64,000 nt of DNA, taken from NCBI RefSeq assembly GCF_000213055.1, contig NZ_CM001165.1, forward strand, positions 4,176,945-4,240,944, read 5' to 3'. Every line of letters starts with the position of its first letter. The first letter of the stretch is position 1. Made by a program: the position numbers and the translations under genes. This DNA comes from Streptomyces sp. Tu6071 (lineage in GTDB: Bacteria; Actinomycetota; Actinomycetes; Streptomycetales; Streptomycetaceae). Of the stretch, positions 63,701 through 64,000 are shown one piece after another. The notes beneath the pieces are model-generated. The model had not been told where the DNA came from and searched no databases. It was given only the letters and a program-made list of their open reading frames with translations.

Positions 63701-63861
63701 TGTTGAGCTGCCTCGGCCTCCGGACTGTCCGCGAGGCCCTGCCCCTGAGAGGCCCCTGCTGCGGTGGCCGGCACGGCCGCGGCTGTGAGCGCCGATGCGG
63801 CAACAAGAGGCAGAAGAAGGCGAGTTGTAAATCTCTTCCGCCTCCAAAGAATTCTCTTCAT
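60799..63861 (-). CDS. Large secreted DNRLRE/FG-GAP repeat protein
   Basis: 1020 residues with a signal peptide (1-35, MKRILWRRKRFTTRLLLPL...). A DNRLRE-like region at about 270-490 ('YPVYIDPYVDGSRYSWTIAY', 'SYFRMNTKNLW') is the N-terminal module found in RHS/WapA-like and other wall proteins. Fibronectin/Ig-like parts follow (500-760), then FG-GAP/VCBS repeats (760-1020: DINGDGNPDLW, DWTGDGYEDLI, DYDGDGTPDTP, DTDGDGHVDLG). It ends after the repeats: no RHS core or toxin domain is present. AGGAGAAGTA before ATG 63861 is a strong ribosome site. Codon use is less GC-biased than its neighbours. Probably a cell-surface or matrix protein. Confidence 0.85.
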   Translation of the reverse strand: MKRILWRRKRFTTRLLLPLVAASALTAAAVPATAAGASQGQGLADSPEAEAAQQAADNGDSVEVLARRTETSQVFANPDGTFTEDRYAVAQWTRQNGAFVDIDTRLHREPDGALRPQATSVGMRFGGGGDRTLASITRDGRTLTFTWPMPLPSPTIADDTATYPDVLPDVDLKLRAGATGFAQLLVIKSPEAASDPALKTLTYALESDGVSLQADEHGNMSALNPTGQLVFTAPTPRMWDSTTTSNPVVARTAQEAGTAADTSEFEPPHGANEAAMPVSIDGDNLRLHPDQDLLNGEKTQYPVYIDPYVDGSRYSWTIAYKKYPNSSFFNGAGWGGSGKTTNEARAGYEDETNGLARSYFRMNTKNLWNTDKQVTKSTFRIKNTWSWSCTKRKVNLWRTAVIGASTTWNKRPTRREKMDDVTDAKGWGSGCPGGNLAFDITKGAKDAASSKWNTITLELSADNESDVYGWKKFDAKSAVMSTTYNTPPSAPTGLDTIPSTKNSKGCGDTAPYGLIGNTDVTLTAKVSDKDGGTVTARFHLWATGHHDDKAKVFFDQTVSVTSGTIAKVKVPKATLSKYLNDANGNFSWKAQASDATAKSDWTPTLGAAGCRFVFDPNRPSTPPTVTSKDFPDSSDGVPTTTGRVRAPGTFTIASGGVKDVAKYQYWTDSDTTKHALTPSAAGGSVSAKLTPTAAGTHTLYAQSIDKAGNVSDAATYIFFVLGLEQADQPGDINGDGNPDLWAIDKDEVLHRMYGAGDGTVADVANEASHSNWKGVRVTHRGDWTGDGYEDLIAARHDDTADADRLWIHPNNGYGFACTDCTEEDGGARQELTVYEDSNNHWQNADQILAIGDVDGALDYDGDGTPDTPGHPDLLVKQGEQLWLYYATEDNRLDTEHDPVLLGDNAWASMDLFAPGDTDGDGHVDLGARDRSTGDVYIYPGTDDDGLPDLAHGVKMTTTLTTTANPLLTSPGDADHSGAFDLWYTQVGASGTKLIGHRDPATGKATKVDMPADFAPFRAIS

Positions 63862-64000
63862 TACTTCTCCTATACGTGACCTTCACGAATGCGATCGCGG
63901 CGGACTTTACCTCCCCGGTGCCAGGGGTGCGTGGCCTGGCCCGCTGCGCGGCGGCAGCTTAGCGCTCGCTTCTGTCCACTTTATGGAGATTTTCGCGGTG
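63862..64000. other. Right-edge upstream region
   Basis: Relatively AT-rich promoter region of the large secreted protein gene; CTTTATGGAGATTTT near the edge may belong to another promoter outside the window. No gene is seen. Confidence 0.4.
63875..63887. promoter_or_regulatory. Inverted repeat upstream of the large secreted protein gene
   Basis: CGTGA-CCT-TCACG, perfect arms, 13 nt before the ATG on the minus strand and beside TATAGG; candidate operator. Confidence 0.35.

Overview
The window is very GC-rich (by eye above 70%), uses many GTG starts, and carries an actinobacterial core gene order: mshA, ybjN, gpmA, phoU | phoR-phoP, carD, ispD-ispF, cysS, rlmB, msiK. From memory this matches the SCO4204-SCO4240 region of Streptomyces coelicolor, so I read it as a Streptomyces chromosome. 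All gene names and functions are inferred from the translated sequence and remembered families; no database search was run.

Layout. 1-14.7 kb is an accessory stretch of small regulators and enzymes: a truncated GNAT acetyltransferase, two TetR regulators, NmrA oxidoreductase, APH-type kinase, DUF4232 lipoprotein, FMN reductase with a divergent XRE regulator, a DoxX/ECF41 sigma-factor operon with a near-ideal ECF41 promoter, VOC proteins (one broken) and an Asp/Glu racemase. 14.8-16.7 kb is a conserved trio (XRE regulator, HbhA-like protein, DUF2516 membrane protein) with the same order as mycobacterial Rv0474-Rv0476. 16.8-21.1 kb holds a receiver-SpoIIE phosphatase, an NlpC/P60 hydrolase and a methyltransferase. 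21.4-28.8 kb holds mshA (mycothiol), ybjN, a methyltransferase, a secreted propeller/Ig-like protein, an MFS exporter and gpmA.

28.9-33.5 kb is a variable insert between gpmA and phoU: a GIY-YIG-like protein, an orphan, a frameshifted NUDIX gene, secreted DUF4232 and FG-GAP proteins, a tautomerase, and an unlisted 46-residue protein with 8 cysteines. 33.6-37.4 kb is the phosphate regulon control locus, with a three-unit PHO box between phoU and the leaderless phoR-phoP operon. 38.1-45.3 kb is the carD-ispD-ispF-cysS-rlmB housekeeping block, interrupted between ispF and cysS by a small type I-E-like CRISPR array (4 repeats, 3 spacers) without cas genes. 45.4-48.7 kb has an acetyltransferase/nucleotidyltransferase pair and msiK, the shared ATPase of sugar ABC importers.

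49-64 kb is accessory again. Its centrepiece is one 1954-residue protein: TIR domain, a metallophosphoesterase-like domain that has lost most metal ligands, NACHT ATPase, pentapeptide repeats and about 15 WD40 repeats. This is an immune-type STAND receptor architecture and the best candidate for an undescribed defence system. It is followed by a P450 missing about 100 central residues and by a 1020-residue secreted DNRLRE/FG-GAP protein.

Three window-wide patterns are not explained by gene calls. (1) Several genes have their last 10-100 bp, sometimes with the stop codon, repeated in tandem downstream. (2) Related palindromes built on GTGAGTG/CACTCAC lie at four places, mostly just after stop codons, including one perfect 26-bp palindrome. 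(3) About a dozen genes have a TAnnnT -10 box 6-7 nt before the start codon, as expected for leaderless transcripts.
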